Assembly (NCBI GenBank): GCA_026646885.1
Contig: JAPKHK010000010.1
Coordinates: forward strand, 38,703-102,702
DNA from: Casimicrobiaceae bacterium
Lineage (GTDB): Bacteria > Pseudomonadota > Gammaproteobacteria > Burkholderiales > Casimicrobiaceae
DNA length: 64,000 nucleotides
Direction of reading: 5' to 3'
Both the position numbers and the translations under genes were made by a program. Below, one piece after another: positions 36,101 through 47,629 of the stretch (position 1 is the first letter of the stretch; every line of letters starts with the position of its first letter). The notes beneath the pieces were generated by a model, which did not search any database, was not told the origin of the DNA, and was given only the letters and a program-made list of their open reading frames with translations.

Positions 36101-36220
36101 AGCTGGTTGCTGGAAAAAGGCCAAGTGACAAAGGAGCGGCTCTTCGTCTTGGCACCGAAAGTCGAGGCCTCAAGCGAACCAGGCAAGGACGGCATGAAAG
36201 CGCGTTTCGCCCTGAAATAG
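33167..36220 (+). CDS. Giant DUF748/AsmA-like envelope protein with OmpA-like C-terminus
   Basis: This 1017-residue protein has one N-terminal membrane helix (about 27-46). A long beta-rich periplasmic region follows, with DUF748/AsmA-type repeats (LETELSQLLHRPVSVASIKV near the start, YRANVTDLAGTIGPLK and IDKGKLSVDLEYHIENGELR later). The usual DUF748 signature near 790-835 (FGQKIESPDALAIPVTLAVA, then DLRLPISGSLNDPEFRIG) is present. After about 850 it carries an OmpA-like segment starting VEFEAGSAALAPATEQRLEA. Such proteins are thought to bridge the periplasm and affect lipid transport or outer-membrane integrity. Proline/alanine linkers near residues 165 and 390 separate the blocks. It is a single gene with its own promoter region. 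Confidence 0.85.
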   Translation: MKSQNVAAGALALAQASWRRRWVRWTLGTLASLFLVFVLLGYFWLPGFAKNKLETELSQLLHRPVSVASIKVSPLTLSATLKGLRIAARAEDASAGAASTPPLFTLEELYARLSLASLVQRAPVIARLRIVAPEARIERDHQGRYSIADLLDEWFGAAKPQQPPPPAGEAQTPRFAVTNIEVERGRFEFIDHLKAAEHRISDIRLGVPFLANITSDEEVWVEPRFAALVNGAPFELTGQVLPFAEKRAATLSLRFTDFDLTRLVEYSPLPLRARLLSAKLDSDLQLVFEQAGGGSHAMTLTGEVALKDVDLAAAEGSQKTAARFLKLPRLTVKLARADQTGAFSIERVEAQSPEISLRRTKDGKLDWSALVALPQETADTPAQSTEPSSATAAPATPNGAPPSRPSMRIAEMAVRAGKLSFRDEATPLPFVLEPFEIDAKNIDLSGATAFTLGAKATVNKKGALQIDGTVAWAPLATELRLDLRELDLVPLQGWGTDRFTGVLTRGALTFAGDFAARGAPVAVSLAGKGRLADVNVLDPITAMELLRWRRLEVNKLAIDTAPLRVDLAEVTLADFFARVVLSAEGRLNLADLYRSEEYSAPATEGPATAAVATKGAPAAAAAALPVRVERINLAKGNINFTDLFIKPNYRANVTDLAGTIGPLKAGAPGEVKVNGAVDHSAPLAITGRLDPFGAALALDLEAHAKGIDLPTFSPYSGKYLGYAIDKGKLSVDLEYHIENGELRAENKIFLDQLTFGQKIESPDALAIPVTLAVALLKNARGEIDLRLPISGSLNDPEFRIGAVIIQVFVNLIVKAVTAPFALLGNLFGDGQDLSQVEFEAGSAALAPATEQRLEALAKALADRPGLKMDITGAADPEADAAALRRGSLDRRLRALKLAEEAKKGQAGGTLSEVQLSPEDSAKYLALAFRAQFPPAGASAQGEQKTPPVPEMEQRLLAAETLGENELLDLASQRAKAVESWLLEKGQVTKERLFVLAPKVEASSEPGKDGMKARFALK

Positions 36221-36313
36221 CCCAAGGCCACGGCTTTCGCTACGAAGATAAGTCAGCGCGGCCAAACTGCCGCGCGCGGCACTTCACTGCTTTTGCCAAT
36301 TCTGGAAGTGGAA

Positions 36314-39300
36314 TCAGGTGGACGTTCGGCGCAGGCGCTCCAAAGCGGTTTCGAAGTCGTAGCCGGCCACCGCCGCGGCGATCTCGGGATACGCTTGCGG
36401 CCACGCCGCGGCAAACACCGCCGCCCCGCGCTCCAGCAGTTCCGCCGCCGTGGCATCGCCGCTAGCAAGCAGCGCTTCGAGTTGCGCGCGCAGAGCAGCC
36501 ACTTGCGCGGCGTCCGCCTCGGCTGGCGCTGCGGTCGACGACGACACAGGATGCAGTGCGGCGAGGCCTTCGAGCACCGGGTGCAGTTGCTCTTGCAAAT
36601 CGTGCAAGCGGGCGGCCAGGATTACCGCGTCGGCGCGCGTACGGGTCGCTTTTTCCAGCTCGCCCGCTGCGGCGGCTACGGCTTTGGCACCGATGGTGGC
36701 GGCCGAACCCTTGAGCGTGTGCGCCAAACGCTCCGCGGTTTCCAGATCCTGATTGGCACATGCCAGACGATAAGCTGCGCCGAACTGCTCCTGCCCGCTG
36801 GCAAAGCGCAACAAAAGCGAGCGGTAGAGCGCTGCGTTGTCCATGGTGGCGGCAAGGCCCGCGGCAACATCGATGCCGGGCAAGGGCGGCAAGGGCGGCG
36901 CCTCGCTGCGGAATTCTTGGGGCAGGGCCACGCGGTTTTGGCCCGCCCGTGGTCGAATCCAACTCGCCAGGGTGCGAAAGAGCTGATCGACATCCACGGG
37001 CTTGGCGAGATAGTCGTTCATACCGGCGGCGAGCGCCCGCTCGCGATCGCCCGCCATGGCATTGGCGGTCATGGCGATGATCGGCAGCGCTTCCAAGCGC
37101 AGCTCGGCACGGATGCGCCGAGTGGCCTCGTAGCCGTCCATCACCGGCATCTGACAATCCATCAACACCGCGTCGAAATGTGCATCCTTACCCAGCGCCG
37201 CCAGCGCCTCGCTGCCGTTGCCGGCCAGGGCGGCTTCGATGCCGGCATGGCGCAACCACTCCACGGCTAACTCCCGGTTGATTTCGTTGTCTTCCACCAG
37301 CAGCACGCGACTGCCCGACAGCCGTTCCACCAAGCGCTTGCGCTCGCCGGCATCGGGTCCGGCGCGGCGCTCCACGGTGGCGCGCTTGCCGGCAGTCTGG
37401 TTGATCGCCTCGATGAGCTGCTCCGGCAACACCGGCTTGGTGAGCACGCAGTCGAGGGCCACACCTTTTCTTTGCGCTTCACCCAGAGCCTCCTCGCGTC
37501 CGTAGGCGGTGACCATGATGGCGGCGGGAATTTGCAGCAGATGTTTGGTCGCCAGTTCGCGCAGGGTTTCCACGCCGTCCATGATCGGCATCTTCCAGTC
37601 GATCAACAGCAAATGGTAGGGTTTGCCGCGCGTTTCGGCTTCGAGCACGGCATCGAGCGCGGCCCGACCATCGGCTGCTGTGCTCACTTGCAAACCCAAG
37701 CGCTGAGCGATGTCGGCGGTGATCTCGCGCGCGGTTTCGTGGTCGTCCACCACCAGCACGCGCATGCCCGCCCAGGTTTCGTGCGCGGCGCGCCAGGGCA
37801 AGGCGGCTTCCTGCGGCAAGCCGAAACGCGCGGTGAAATGAAAAACCGAACCGCGACCCGGTTCGCTCTCCACCCAAATGCGGCCGTCCATCAGTTCCAC
37901 TAGCGCCTTGCAGATGGCAAGCCCCAGGCCCGTGCCGCCGTAACGCCGGGTGGTCGAAGTATCCGCCTGACTGAAGGGCTGGAAGAGCCGCGCGCACTGT
38001 TCCGCGGTCATGCCGATGCCGGAGTCGCGCACCCAAAAGTGCATCTCCACGGTCTCGCCCTCGCGCACCGCGCATTCGATGCCCACCACGACCTCGCCGC
38101 GCTCGGTGAATTTCACCGCGTTGTTGGCCAAGTTGAGCAAAACTTGCCCGAGGCGCAGCGGGTCGCCGATCAGCGCGGGAGGAATGTCTGGTCCCAGATG
38201 GAACAAGAGTTCCAGGCCCTTGTCTTCGGTCTTGATGCCGACCAGGCTGGCCAACTGATCGAGGGTTTCATCGAGCCTGAAGCGCACACGCTCCAGCACC
38301 ATCTTGCCCGCCTCGACTTTGGAGAAATCGAGCACGTCATTGATGATGCCCAAGAGGTTCACCGCGGAGCGATGCACCTTTTCCACGTAATTTCTTTGAT
38401 TTGGCGCCAAATCGGTTTGCAGCGCCAGTTCCGACATGCCGATGATGGCGTTCATGGGGGTGCGGATTTCGTGGCTCATGTTGGCCAAAAAATCACTCTT
38501 GGCCTTGGCGGCATCTTCCGCCGCGCGCCGCGCCTCGGCCATGGCGGCCTCGGCGGCCTTGCGCTCGGCGATGTTTTCCAGCACCCAAATCGTCACCCAT
38601 TTGTGATCGGGCATCGGTATGCCGCGTGCCGAAACCTGCGCCACGAAGTCGCCGCCATCGCGGCGCGCGAATGTCCATTCCATATTCACGTCACGACCCG
38701 AACGCAGCACCGGGCCGACCAGGGCGCCGAATTCGGCGTAGCGCTCCGCGGAATGCTGCAGGATGGCGCCCGACTGGCCAATTAGCTCCTCGGCTTGCGC
38801 CCCGAGGTATTCGCCGATACGCCGGTTCACGCGCAGAATGACGCCGTCCGCGGTATAGATGATGCCGTTGGGGGCGTTCTCGAAGATCATGCGCTGCTCG
38901 GCCAGAAGCCGCTCCATCTCCCGCTGCTGCAGCTCGATTTCCAGCCGCGCGCGGCGTCTTTCGGTGATGTCGTCGAGGGTGAACTGATAGAGCTCCTGGC
39001 CGCGAAATTCAAAGGCGATGATGTGCACCTCGGCATCCCAAATCTCGCCGCCGGGCCTTTCGAATCGCCACTCGAAGCGGGCGAGCCGCTGCTCGCGCAA
39101 GCTCTCCATGAGCGCTCGTGCCGCATCGGTGCTGGAACTGCCGTCGTACTGCCGCGGCGGCGAAAAATCGAGCGGATCCTTGCCTAGCAGCTCGGCACGC
39201 GCGCCCACACCGTACATGCGCACCGCGGCCGGGTTGCAGTCCACGAAGCCGGCTTTCGGATCGAGGATGACGATCGGCCGCGAAGACTCCTGAAAGAGCA

Positions 39301-41044
39301 TTTTGTTGTAGGCCTCGCTCTCCTTGAGCGAAACCTCGGCGAGCATTCTCTCGGTGATGTCTTGATGCACGCCCACCACCCGCCGGGCACGACCCGCGGA
39401 ATCACGCTCCGCGGCGTGGCCGATGTCGAGCACCCAGAGGTATTCGCCGCTCGCCATGCGCAGGCGATACTCGGCGCGATACGCCGCGTCGTCGCCGCGC
39501 AGAAAGCGTTCGAGCAAGGGACGCACGCGAGGACCATCCTCGGGATTCACCAGGTCATCCCAACACTGCTGATAAGTGGCGTACCGCTGATTCAATTCGG
39601 CTTTGGTGTAGCCCAGCATCTGCGCCCATATTGGGTTGATAGTGGACTTGGTGACCTTGCCCTCTCCGTCGAGTTGCCAGTCGTAGAGGCCGAGATTGGC
39701 CCCTTGCAGCGCCAGATTGAGCCGCTCTTCGCTGCGCGCCACGCGCTCCTCGGCCAGCTTTCTTTCGGTAATGTCGTTCAGCCAGGAGACGTGATAACGC
39801 CCGTCGGAAAAATCGAGGAGTATGGAAGACAGCAACACGGTGCGCGGCGTGCCGTCACGGTGCACGAACTCGGCCTGGAAATTGCTAACCGCGCCATCGC
39901 GATGCAGGCGCTCGAGGAACACTTCGCGCTCGGCCGGATTGGCCCAGGAACTGCCCGCGCGATGTTCACCCAGTTCCTCGGGCTTGACGCCCAACATTTC
40001 GCCATGCGCCCGGTTGGCCAAAATGAGCCGGCCCTCCTCGTTGCCGATGACCACACCCACGGGACTGTTCTCGAGAATGCGGCGCAGACGGTCCTCGTTT
40101 TCTTGGCGTTCGCGCTCCAGGCGCTTGCGCTCGGAGATGTCCTCGTAGACCCAAATGGCCGATCGCTCGTACCCGGGCAGGCGTATGCCCTGGCCGGAGA
40201 CCATGGCAATGAAGAGCGAGCCGTCGGCGCGCTGAAAATGCCACTCGGCGCGCACCTCGCGCCCTGCGCTCAGAAGCGGCGCCGCGATCTGGGCAAAGGC
40301 GGTGTAGCTCTCGGGGCTAGAAAATAGAACCGAGGAAACCGGCTGGCCCACCAGCGCCTCGCGCGCCAAACCCACTTCGGCGCAAAAGCGCTTGTTGGGC
40401 CGCAGAATCACGCCGTCGGCGGTGTAACACATGGCCAGCGGGGCGTTTTCGAAGATGACCTGCTGCTCTTCGAGGAGCTTGGCAATCTCCCGCTGCTGGC
40501 GTTCGATCTCTTGGCCGGCGCGCTGTTTCTCGGTCACGTCCTCTATGGAAAACCGCAACATGGTGCGCCCGCCGACATCGAAAGCCATGAGGTGAACTTC
40601 GGCATCGAAAATTTCGCCGTTGGAACGCTGCGCCCGCCACATGAAATTGGCGATGCCGTGCTCAGCGATGAAGCGGTTGATTTCGACCCCCGCGTTCGTG
40701 CTGTCGGCGCCGTCGTATTGCTGCGACGCGGAGAACTCATAAGGGCTGCGCCCGAGAATCTGCTCGCGCTTTTCGAAACCATAGAGCTTGAGCGCCGCCT
40801 GATTGCAATCGACGATGCCGATCGCCGGGTCGATGATCACCAAGGGAATAGGAGAATCTTGATAGACGCGCCGGTTGTATTCGGCGCTGCGCGCGAGGAT
40901 GGCCTCCGCCTTGAGGCGCGCCGCCTCGCTGGCGGCAAGCTGTTGGCGCAGTTCGGCCAGTTCCTGTTCGCGCGTTTGCCGCGCCGCTTCTTCCACTTTA
41001 GGCCCGTTCCCCATGATCGCTACGATGTCCCGGCTTACCCACAT
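36314..41044 (-). CDS. Hybrid sensor histidine kinase: six PAS, HisKA/HATPase, two REC, Hpt
   Basis: This soluble multidomain phosphorelay protein has about 1576 residues. A short coiled coil is followed by six PAS domains (about 55-175, 195-310, 322-432, 440-570, 580-698 and 718-832). The kinase core has phospho-His in [20 protein letters not shown] (about 858) and an ATP lid with [20 protein letters not shown]1 has Asp in [13 protein letters not shown] (about 1149) and REC2 in [12 protein letters not shown] (about 1296). The Hpt His is in [12 protein letters not shown] (about 1442). No membrane helix is seen, so it senses cytoplasmic signals. PAS1-2 and PAS5-6 look like copies of each other. 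Starts at 41050 (TTG) and 41014 (ATG) are alternatives. No response-regulator gene is adjacent. Confidence 0.92.
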   Translation of the reverse strand: MWVSRDIVAIMGNGPKVEEAARQTREQELAELRQQLAASEAARLKAEAILARSAEYNRRVYQDSPIPLVIIDPAIGIVDCNQAALKLYGFEKREQILGRSPYEFSASQQYDGADSTNAGVEINRFIAEHGIANFMWRAQRSNGEIFDAEVHLMAFDVGGRTMLRFSIEDVTEKQRAGQEIERQQREIAKLLEEQQVIFENAPLAMCYTADGVILRPNKRFCAEVGLAREALVGQPVSSVLFSSPESYTAFAQIAAPLLSAGREVRAEWHFQRADGSLFIAMVSGQGIRLPGYERSAIWVYEDISERKRLERERQENEDRLRRILENSPVGVVIGNEEGRLILANRAHGEMLGVKPEELGEHRAGSSWANPAEREVFLERLHRDGAVSNFQAEFVHRDGTPRTVLLSSILLDFSDGRYHVSWLNDITERKLAEERVARSEERLNLALQGANLGLYDWQLDGEGKVTKSTINPIWAQMLGYTKAELNQRYATYQQCWDDLVNPEDGPRVRPLLERFLRGDDAAYRAEYRLRMASGEYLWVLDIGHAAERDSAGRARRVVGVHQDITERMLAEVSLKESEAYNKMLFQESSRPIVILDPKAGFVDCNPAAVRMYGVGARAELLGKDPLDFSPPRQYDGSSSTDAARALMESLREQRLARFEWRFERPGGEIWDAEVHIIAFEFRGQELYQFTLDDITERRRARLEIELQQREMERLLAEQRMIFENAPNGIIYTADGVILRVNRRIGEYLGAQAEELIGQSGAILQHSAERYAEFGALVGPVLRSGRDVNMEWTFARRDGGDFVAQVSARGIPMPDHKWVTIWVLENIAERKAAEAAMAEARRAAEDAAKAKSDFLANMSHEIRTPMNAIIGMSELALQTDLAPNQRNYVEKVHRSAVNLLGIINDVLDFSKVEAGKMVLERVRFRLDETLDQLASLVGIKTEDKGLELLFHLGPDIPPALIGDPLRLGQVLLNLANNAVKFTERGEVVVGIECAVREGETVEMHFWVRDSGIGMTAEQCARLFQPFSQADTSTTRRYGGTGLGLAICKALVELMDGRIWVESEPGRGSVFHFTARFGLPQEAALPWRAAHETWAGMRVLVVDDHETAREITADIAQRLGLQVSTAADGRAALDAVLEAETRGKPYHLLLIDWKMPIMDGVETLRELATKHLLQIPAAIMVTAYGREEALGEAQRKGVALDCVLTKPVLPEQLIEAINQTAGKRATVERRAGPDAGERKRLVERLSGSRVLLVEDNEINRELAVEWLRHAGIEAALAGNGSEALAALGKDAHFDAVLMDCQMPVMDGYEATRRIRAELRLEALPIIAMTANAMAGDRERALAAGMNDYLAKPVDVDQLFRTLASWIRPRAGQNRVALPQEFRSEAPPLPPLPGIDVAAGLAATMDNAALYRSLLLRFASGQEQFGAAYRLACANQDLETAERLAHTLKGSAATIGAKAVAAAAGELEKATRTRADAVILAARLHDLQEQLHPVLEGLAALHPVSSSTAAPAEADAAQVAALRAQLEALLASGDATAAELLERGAAVFAAAWPQAYPEIAAAVAGYDFETALERLRRTST

Positions 41045-41215
41045 TGGCAACGGGCAGTATACCGGAACACCCCGCCCGCCCCCCAGGCGCGACGCGCGTC
41101 AGAGAGGGATGGGTGTTATTCTATGCACCGGATTGATGGCGACGGAATGTGGCACGATGGCGCCAGCGCCATCGCCCGACTCGGAACCATTTCGACCCTC
41201 GCACCCGCCCCCTAA

Positions 41216-44200
41216 ATGCCGCATCCCATGACCCTCGCTTCGCTACTTCCCGCCCTCGGCCTGGCCAGCTTGACGCTGACTCTGGCCACATTCGCCGTCG
41301 CCGCGCCGGCACCGGACTCGATGCGCACGGTGATCGAGGAGATACGCAAACTCGAAGGCGAGCGCGATCCCAAATGCCATGCCACAGCGTCGCGCCTCGA
41401 AGATTTGATTTATGGCACGCCGCTTTCAACCGAGGCACGCCTGGCCAAGAACGATTTGCAAAAGGCACTGGCGGCTCGGCTCTGGAGCGCGGCCTCGGAC
41501 GATGCCAAAACAAAGAAGGCAAAGCGCGTCGACGCGGCGACGATGACCGCCGCCCGTCGGCGCTTGTTCGACTATGAAGCCTCGACCCATGGCGATTGGC
41601 GTGTTTCGATCGGCACCGAAAACGTCGCCATCTCCAAGACCGACAAGCGGCAGTACGCCACCATCGCGTACGGGCTGCGCGCCATTCTGGCAGTAGAGCA
41701 GGAACAACTGCTGGGCCTGCGGCCGCGGCTACTGCCCTTGGAAGAAGGCGCGGTCAACGCCCTCAAGGAGGCGCTGGATCTCGTCACCTTGGCGGTGCTG
41801 CAACGTGCCGACCGCCGCGCGCGCGAGCAATCCCGCTACGAGATCGGACTGGAGCCGCTGGAAGCGCAATGGGCGAGCCTGCTTCCCGCGGCGCCAGCGT
41901 CCAAGGCAAGCCGCGCCAGACCAAAATCCGGGCGCACCGACTATCCGCTGCTCAAGGAGGTCATCCGCCAAAAGATCGACTCCTTCGAGAAATACAACCA
42001 GATCAGCATGCCGGTCTTCTTGCGCAACCTGCAGGTCTATTTCGCGCGCCATCGATGGCCGAAAGACCCCACGACGGCGGCCGAGTTTCGTTCCATTTTC
42101 ACCGAGGCGATGGTGGCGTTCTCCCAGGACTTGCTCAAAGGCTCCGAAGACCTCGCCTGGCAACGCAAGGAACCCGTGATTCGCGCCGCGCAGGTAGAGG
42201 CTTTCGCGCAGCGTTTCATTCCGCATCGCATCAACGAATACGAAGATGCCATCTTTTTCCCGCGCTTGCCCAAGGCGGAGCGAGTCGAAATCGAGGCCTA
42301 CGACATGGACGCCTTTCGCGACGGCGGATTGCATTGGCGCTATTTGCAGTACGTGATCGAAGATCCCAAATGGCGCGGCAAGTTGGAACCCGACCCCTTC
42401 GCCGCCGAAGTGCTCACGGAGAACATCGCCCAGTTTGGCGTCCTGCTGCTGCGCGAAACCGGACGTCTGGCCAAAGAAGCGGGTCGGGACACTTTGCACC
42501 CGAAATATCTCGATGTCGCGCTCAAGTCCATACAGACGAGAATCGACGCTCACGCGCGCACGCAGCCGGCAAAACCCGAAGCGGCACCCATTGTTTCTAG
42601 CCAAACCGCTGTCGCGGCCGGCACTTCGTTCCGTGATGGCACCCAAACCAGCGGCATACACTACCAACATCGTCTGTCGAGCTGGTTGGCGCGGCTCATT
42701 CGGGGCTACGTCGCCAAGGCCGAGGGCAAACCTGGCGAGCTCACCATTCCGCCCGCGTTTCAGGGCTCGGGCGTTGCCGCGGAGGACTTCGACAACGACG
42801 GGCACATCGATCTCTTGCTGCTCGGCGGCGCCGGCAACCGGCTTTATCGCAATCGTGGCGACGGGAGCTTCCTGGATGTCACCGAACGGGCCGGCATTGC
42901 CTGGACCCGCCCTGATGGCACGCCAGGTGAGCCCCGTCAGGCGGTATTCGCCGATTTCGACAATGACGGCTGGCAAGACTTGCTCATCACCTACGCCAAC
43001 GATGCGCATCGCCTCTATCACAATCGCGGCGACGGCCGCTACGCCGACGTCAGCTCCAGCGCCGCCCTGGGCGGCGAAGGTGAAGTGGGCGGACCGGCGA
43101 CGGTGTTCGATTTCGATCGCGACGGCCAGCCCGACATCTACATCGGCTACTTCGGCAACTACGTCTCAGGCGTATTCCCGACCCTGGCGCGGCGCAACAA
43201 CAACGCCAGCAACGATCGCCTGTTCCGCAACCTGGGCGGCCTGCGCTTCGCCGATGTGACCGCCAGCGCCGGCATCGACAATCGCGGCTGGTCGCAAGCC
43301 ATCACCCACACCGACTTCGATGGCGACGGTTGGCAGGACGTGATCGCCGGCAACGACTTCGGCGTCAACAAGTATTGGCGCAACCTCGGTAACGGACGCT
43401 TCGCCGACGTCGCGGCGCAACTCGGTACCGACAAGCCCTCCTACACCATGGGCATCGGGTTGGCTGACCTCAACGGCGACGAACTGCCGGACGTATACAT
43501 CTCCAACATCGTGCTCATGAACAAGGACGAAAAATACGTTCTGCCAGGGGAAGATACGCCGATGAAATTCAACCCCGAAAAAATGGCCCGCATGCGCGTG
43601 GTCGAGGCCAACGACTTGTTCCTTTCCAAGCGCAATCCCAGCGGCTTGCCGCAATATGAGCAGAGCGACCGGGTGGGCCGCGGTTATGCCGCCACCGGCT
43701 GGTCCTGGAACGCCGAGTTCTTCGACATGGACAACGATGGCGACGACGACCTTTATGTGGTCAACGGCACCAACGCCTACAACATGTACAGCAAGGACAA
43801 TCCCTACTACACCGACCCGGGCGGCCAGCCTCGCAAGGTAGAGTTTCCCACCGAAAACGCCGAAACCAACGTGCTCTTCGTCAACGCGGGCGGTATGCTC
43901 CAACTGGCCACCCAATCGGGTGCCGACCTGCACGGCAATTCCCGCAGCGCCACCGCAGCCGACCTCGATGGCGATGGCCGCGTCGATGTGGTTCTGAACA
44001 ACTTCGCCGAACCCACCGTCGTACTCAAGAACGTCACCTCGGGCGAAGCGCGTTGGGCCAAGATCCGGTTGGTGGGCGACCCTGGACGTGGGGTCAGCCG
44101 TGACGCCCTGGGGGCGCGTATCCTCGTTCGCGGCAAAGGTGGTTCGGTGCAATGGCGAGAGGTGCGCAGCACAGGCAGCTATCTTTCGAGCCTGCCCAGG

Positions 44201-44356
44201 GAACAGCACTTCGGCCTGGGTGCGAACGACAAGTTTTCCCTGCATATCACCTGGCCCGATGGCAGCCGCATGGAGCTCAACGATCTGGCCGCCAACCGGC
44301 GTTACGTCGTCGAGCAGATGACCGGGCGGGTGCGCGAACTGAGCGCCCGGCAGTGA
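41216..44356 (+). CDS. Secreted VCBS/FG-GAP repeat protein with ASPIC/UnbV C-terminal domain
   Basis: This 1046-residue protein has a signal peptide (about 1-30, ending AVAA). A helical region of about 430 residues with no recognised family comes next. Then come seven calcium-loop FG-GAP/VCBS repeats with cores [60 protein letters not shown] and [10 protein letters not shown]. The end is an ASPIC/UnbV domain ([39 protein letters not shown]). It is probably exported and forms a calcium-stabilised propeller. Its stop overlaps the GTG of the next gene (GTGA), so they act together. An alternative start is the ATG at 41228. Confidence 0.88.
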   Translation: MPHPMTLASLLPALGLASLTLTLATFAVAAPAPDSMRTVIEEIRKLEGERDPKCHATASRLEDLIYGTPLSTEARLAKNDLQKALAARLWSAASDDAKTKKAKRVDAATMTAARRRLFDYEASTHGDWRVSIGTENVAISKTDKRQYATIAYGLRAILAVEQEQLLGLRPRLLPLEEGAVNALKEALDLVTLAVLQRADRRAREQSRYEIGLEPLEAQWASLLPAAPASKASRARPKSGRTDYPLLKEVIRQKIDSFEKYNQISMPVFLRNLQVYFARHRWPKDPTTAAEFRSIFTEAMVAFSQDLLKGSEDLAWQRKEPVIRAAQVEAFAQRFIPHRINEYEDAIFFPRLPKAERVEIEAYDMDAFRDGGLHWRYLQYVIEDPKWRGKLEPDPFAAEVLTENIAQFGVLLLRETGRLAKEAGRDTLHPKYLDVALKSIQTRIDAHARTQPAKPEAAPIVSSQTAVAAGTSFRDGTQTSGIHYQHRLSSWLARLIRGYVAKAEGKPGELTIPPAFQGSGVAAEDFDNDGHIDLLLLGGAGNRLYRNRGDGSFLDVTERAGIAWTRPDGTPGEPRQAVFADFDNDGWQDLLITYANDAHRLYHNRGDGRYADVSSSAALGGEGEVGGPATVFDFDRDGQPDIYIGYFGNYVSGVFPTLARRNNNASNDRLFRNLGGLRFADVTASAGIDNRGWSQAITHTDFDGDGWQDVIAGNDFGVNKYWRNLGNGRFADVAAQLGTDKPSYTMGIGLADLNGDELPDVYISNIVLMNKDEKYVLPGEDTPMKFNPEKMARMRVVEANDLFLSKRNPSGLPQYEQSDRVGRGYAATGWSWNAEFFDMDNDGDDDLYVVNGTNAYNMYSKDNPYYTDPGGQPRKVEFPTENAETNVLFVNAGGMLQLATQSGADLHGNSRSATAADLDGDGRVDVVLNNFAEPTVVLKNVTSGEARWAKIRLVGDPGRGVSRDALGARILVRGKGGSVQWREVRSTGSYLSSLPREQHFGLGANDKFSLHITWPDGSRMELNDLAANRRYVVEQMTGRVRELSARQ

Positions 44357-46569
44357 AAAGTCGGTTGACCCGCGCCTGGGTCACCAGCGGTCTGCTTGCC
44401 GCGCTATTGTTCGCGGCCAACGTCGCGGCAAGAACCGGCGACACCCACGGCGCACGCCTAACGGATGCCGCGCGGGCGAAAGCGGGAAGCTACGAGATTC
44501 ACACCCGCCATCGCACCCTCGATGGACTCCCGGAGTACACCAACGATCTCATCCTCGAAACCTCACCCTACCTCCTGCAACATGCGCATCAGCCCGTGCA
44601 ATGGCGCACCTGGAGCGACGCCGCGCGCAAGCAGGCGAAGGCGGCACGGCGACCCATTTTCTTGTCTATCGGTTACTCGACCTGCCACTGGTGTCAAGTG
44701 ATGGCACGCGAATCCTTCGACGATTTGGGCATCGCCCGCCTTCTCAACGGCTACTACGTGAGCATCAAAGTCGATCGTGAGGAACACCCGGCGCTCGACG
44801 AGCACTATCTGCAACGCCTGGAAGTGCTCACCGGTTCGCCCGGCTGGCCGGCCAACTTCATCCTCACGCCGCGAGGCGAAGTCATCGCGGCGGCGAGCTA
44901 TCTCAAACGCGACGCGCTGGCCCAAATGCTCAGCCAGTACGCCCGCGCCTGGACGGAAGATCCGCGCGCTTTGCGTCAACGGGCAAGCGCCGTCGAAAAG
45001 CAACTGGCGGGCGCGCCCCGCCCGCGGTCGGTTGATCTTGCCGCCGCCGCCAAGAAAGCCGACGCCTACCGATGGACCCGCTTCGACGAGCGGTTTCCCG
45101 GATTCGACGGCGAGCCACGCTTTTTTCACACGCAGTTCTTGGAGCAACACCTCGCCTCCTGGAAAACGAGCGGCAAGGCCGAGGACTTGCGGCGCTTCCT
45201 GTCGCCGCTGCGCCAGCTACTGCGCAGCGCCACGCATGACTTGGTTTCTGGCGGGTTCTTTCGCTACTCGGTGAGCGGCGACGGCAACCGGCCGCATTTC
45301 GAGAAACTGCTGCTCGACCAAGCCCTGCTATTGCCGCTCCTGGCCGAAGCCTGGGCCATTACCGGTGAGACTGAGTTTCGCGATGCCGCGATCGACTTGC
45401 TCGCCCTGCTGCGGCGCGAATGGACCGTCGACGCGGCCCTTTTGGCCGCCGGTCAAGACGCCAGCGGGAACGGCCAAGAGGGTCATTACTACCTCTTCGG
45501 CAGCGAGGAGCGCGCCGCCTTGGGTGGCGAAGTCGACGCTGCGGTTTTTTGGCACCCACTGGGCGACGGGGCTCTGCCCACGCCACGCCCGCCTCACGCA
45601 TTAGCCGCGGCGATGCGCCAAGAGCTAGCTCGGTTGCGGGCGAAAAAGATGGCGCCACCCCTAGATCGCAAAGTGGTGACGGCATGGAATGCGGCTTTTT
45701 TTGCCGCTGCGGCGCAAGCCGCGCCCCTGCTCGGTTTGCCCGAGTTGTCGAACTGGGCGGCACAGGGCATGAAACGCCTGCTGCAAGTCAATCGGCGCGG
45801 CGTTGAACTGACGCGCTACAGCTTGCAAGGGGAAGCACGCGGGCGCGCCAGTGTCGAAGATCACGCCTATGTGCTGTTGGCGCTGGCCCGGCTCTATGAA
45901 GCCGATGGTTCGCCCGCGTGGATGGAGGAAGCCGAAGCCTGCGCGAAACAGTGGTCCAAGCCGCACGCACTTCTGCAGGACTTGCGCAATGTCGCGATTG
46001 ACCGCGGCGCGCCCTCCGCGGCCGCGGTTTGGGTGCAAGCAGTGCAAGCTTTGGGCTCCAGCGGCCGCGCGCCGCGCGTACAGGCCCTGGCGCGGCGCTT
46101 GACTCCCGACTTGGAAAGTCTGGCGGCGCAGTCGCCACAACGCCATGGCGCGCTCGTGGCGCGTCTGACCCAAGGCGCGGGGCGCGCACCGAGCCGTGTC
46201 GCCTATCTCGCCGAAGGGCAGGTTCAAGCGCTATTGCGGCCGCGGCGCGGCAGTGGCGCAACCGAGATCGAACTGGAGTTGCGCATCGCACCCGGGTGGC
46301 ATATCAACAGCGGCGAGCCCTATCAAAAGTACTTGCGGCCCACGCGCCTGCGCTTGCGACAGGAAAACAGCGGGCAATTGACAATGACTTACCCCAAAGG
46401 CGAAGACCAGCGCCTGGGCGACGAAACGCTATCGCTCTATTCCGGCACGGTGACGCTGCGCGGACACTTGCAAGCACCACTGAATGCGCACCTGCCGCTG
46501 GAACTGCAAGTTCAGGCGTGCAGTGACCAAGTTTGCCTCGCGCCGGAAGTGGTGGTCCTGCACCCCTAG
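44353..46569 (+). CDS. Thioredoxin-fold DUF255 (YyaL/Spata20-like) protein fused to a DsbD-alpha-like domain
   Basis: From GTG at 44353 the protein has 738 residues. An N-terminal signal or anchor helix (about 8-26) implies export. A DUF255 thioredoxin-like domain follows, with the family's [14 protein letters not shown] (71-84) and redox motif CHWC (111-114). An alpha/alpha-barrel-like region continues to about 620. The last 90 or so residues resemble the DsbD N-terminal domain ([20 protein letters not shown] and [10 protein letters not shown], a second Cys pair). The combination suggests a periplasmic thiol or cofactor-handling role. The GTGA overlap with the VCBS/ASPIC gene makes a two-gene unit. 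Typical DUF255 proteins lack the DsbD-like tail. Confidence 0.82.
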   Translation: MKSRLTRAWVTSGLLAALLFAANVAARTGDTHGARLTDAARAKAGSYEIHTRHRTLDGLPEYTNDLILETSPYLLQHAHQPVQWRTWSDAARKQAKAARRPIFLSIGYSTCHWCQVMARESFDDLGIARLLNGYYVSIKVDREEHPALDEHYLQRLEVLTGSPGWPANFILTPRGEVIAAASYLKRDALAQMLSQYARAWTEDPRALRQRASAVEKQLAGAPRPRSVDLAAAAKKADAYRWTRFDERFPGFDGEPRFFHTQFLEQHLASWKTSGKAEDLRRFLSPLRQLLRSATHDLVSGGFFRYSVSGDGNRPHFEKLLLDQALLLPLLAEAWAITGETEFRDAAIDLLALLRREWTVDAALLAAGQDASGNGQEGHYYLFGSEERAALGGEVDAAVFWHPLGDGALPTPRPPHALAAAMRQELARLRAKKMAPPLDRKVVTAWNAAFFAAAAQAAPLLGLPELSNWAAQGMKRLLQVNRRGVELTRYSLQGEARGRASVEDHAYVLLALARLYEADGSPAWMEEAEACAKQWSKPHALLQDLRNVAIDRGAPSAAAVWVQAVQALGSSGRAPRVQALARRLTPDLESLAAQSPQRHGALVARLTQGAGRAPSRVAYLAEGQVQALLRPRRGSGATEIELELRIAPGWHINSGEPYQKYLRPTRLRLRQENSGQLTMTYPKGEDQRLGDETLSLYSGTVTLRGHLQAPLNAHLPLELQVQACSDQVCLAPEVVVLHP

Positions 46570-46641
46570 CGGTTTCCGAATCGACCCCAAGCCGGGGAGA
46601 TAAACGAGCCGCAGCCTATCCTGCCTGAGGCGAGCGGCGGA

Positions 46642-47394
46642 TCACCGCCCCGTGGTTGAATCGGGCGCCCACAGCGCGCGACTTCCCACCGCCAAAACAC
46701 AGAGCGTCAGCACCACCGTCGCACCCGCGGGCAGATCAAACAGGGCCGACGCGACGAGCCCCGCGGCGTAGGCCGAGGCGCCCAGCAGGTAAGCGGGCCA
46801 GGGACGTTCGCGCATCGCCAGCGCGGGCACGATGAGACTGGCGAAGACGAGATAGACGCCCACCACTTGCACCGCCGCGGTCACGGCAAGGGCAAAGAGC
46901 AGATAAAAAACCAGCGACGACGCCTCTCGCCGCAAGGCCAACCATGCGGCGAGCACGCCGGTGGTAACCAGTGCCAGAGGCAGGAGGCTGGGCCAGGTGG
47001 TCCAGAGAATCTGCCCCACCAGCAAATCCTTGAGATGCTCGCCGCCATGGGTGTCTTTGGCGAGCAGAATGATCGCCAGCGAGGCCGCGGCAACGAAAGC
47101 GACACCAATTACCGCCTCTTGCAAGCGCGGCTCGCGGGCGTCGCGCCAGCGCAGAAAAGTAGCCCCCAGTAGGGCCGCGCCCACCGCGGCGGCTTGCACC
47201 CCCCAGGCGCTCTCCACCCCGGCCGCATGTGCCAGGATCACCCCCAGACCGGCGATCTGGGCGATGGCCAAATCGAGGAAAATGATGCCCCGCTTCAAGA
47301 CTTCGGCGCCCAGGGGCACGTGGGTGGCGAGCACTAAGAGCCCGGCGGCGAATGCCGGCAGCAGAATGCCGATCTGCAAGGCGTCGAAGTTCAT
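46642..47394 (-). CDS. Metal ABC transporter permease (ZnuB-type)
   Basis: This 250-residue integral membrane protein has about eight helices and the ZnuB/MntB-like pattern. It starts MNFDALQIGILLPAFAAGLL, contains RGIIFLDLAIAQIAGLGVIL (the family's RGMVFLGLAIAQ-like loop) and later VVGVYLVFASLIVPALAM. The start at 47394 follows GGGAGA. A larger upstream frame is open but low in similarity. It should pair with the binding protein encoded 235 bases upstream. No ATP-binding subunit gene is visible here, which is unusual. The 47395-47629 gap shows no gene remnant. Confidence 0.85.
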   Translation of the reverse strand: MNFDALQIGILLPAFAAGLLVLATHVPLGAEVLKRGIIFLDLAIAQIAGLGVILAHAAGVESAWGVQAAAVGAALLGATFLRWRDAREPRLQEAVIGVAFVAAASLAIILLAKDTHGGEHLKDLLVGQILWTTWPSLLPLALVTTGVLAAWLALRREASSLVFYLLFALAVTAAVQVVGVYLVFASLIVPALAMRERPWPAYLLGASAYAAGLVASALFDLPAGATVVLTLCVLAVGSRALWAPDSTTGR

Positions 47395-47629
47395 GCCGGG
47401 TGATCTCCCACGCGGTACCGCCCGCGACGCGAACCCGGCGAAGCGGCGCCCTGCGTCTTGCCGCCTTGCTCGCCCACAGCCCGGGGGCTCGCTCCGCGGC
47501 GGGTGAGTTGCCCCGCCCTGAAGTGCGAGGGTGCCTGGCCACGACTCGCAGCGCCGCCTGATGGCGCTCCCCTCAGACAGAGTCGCGCTGATCCCGTGGT
47601 GAACGACGGGGCTTGCGCTCGACGCGTGC

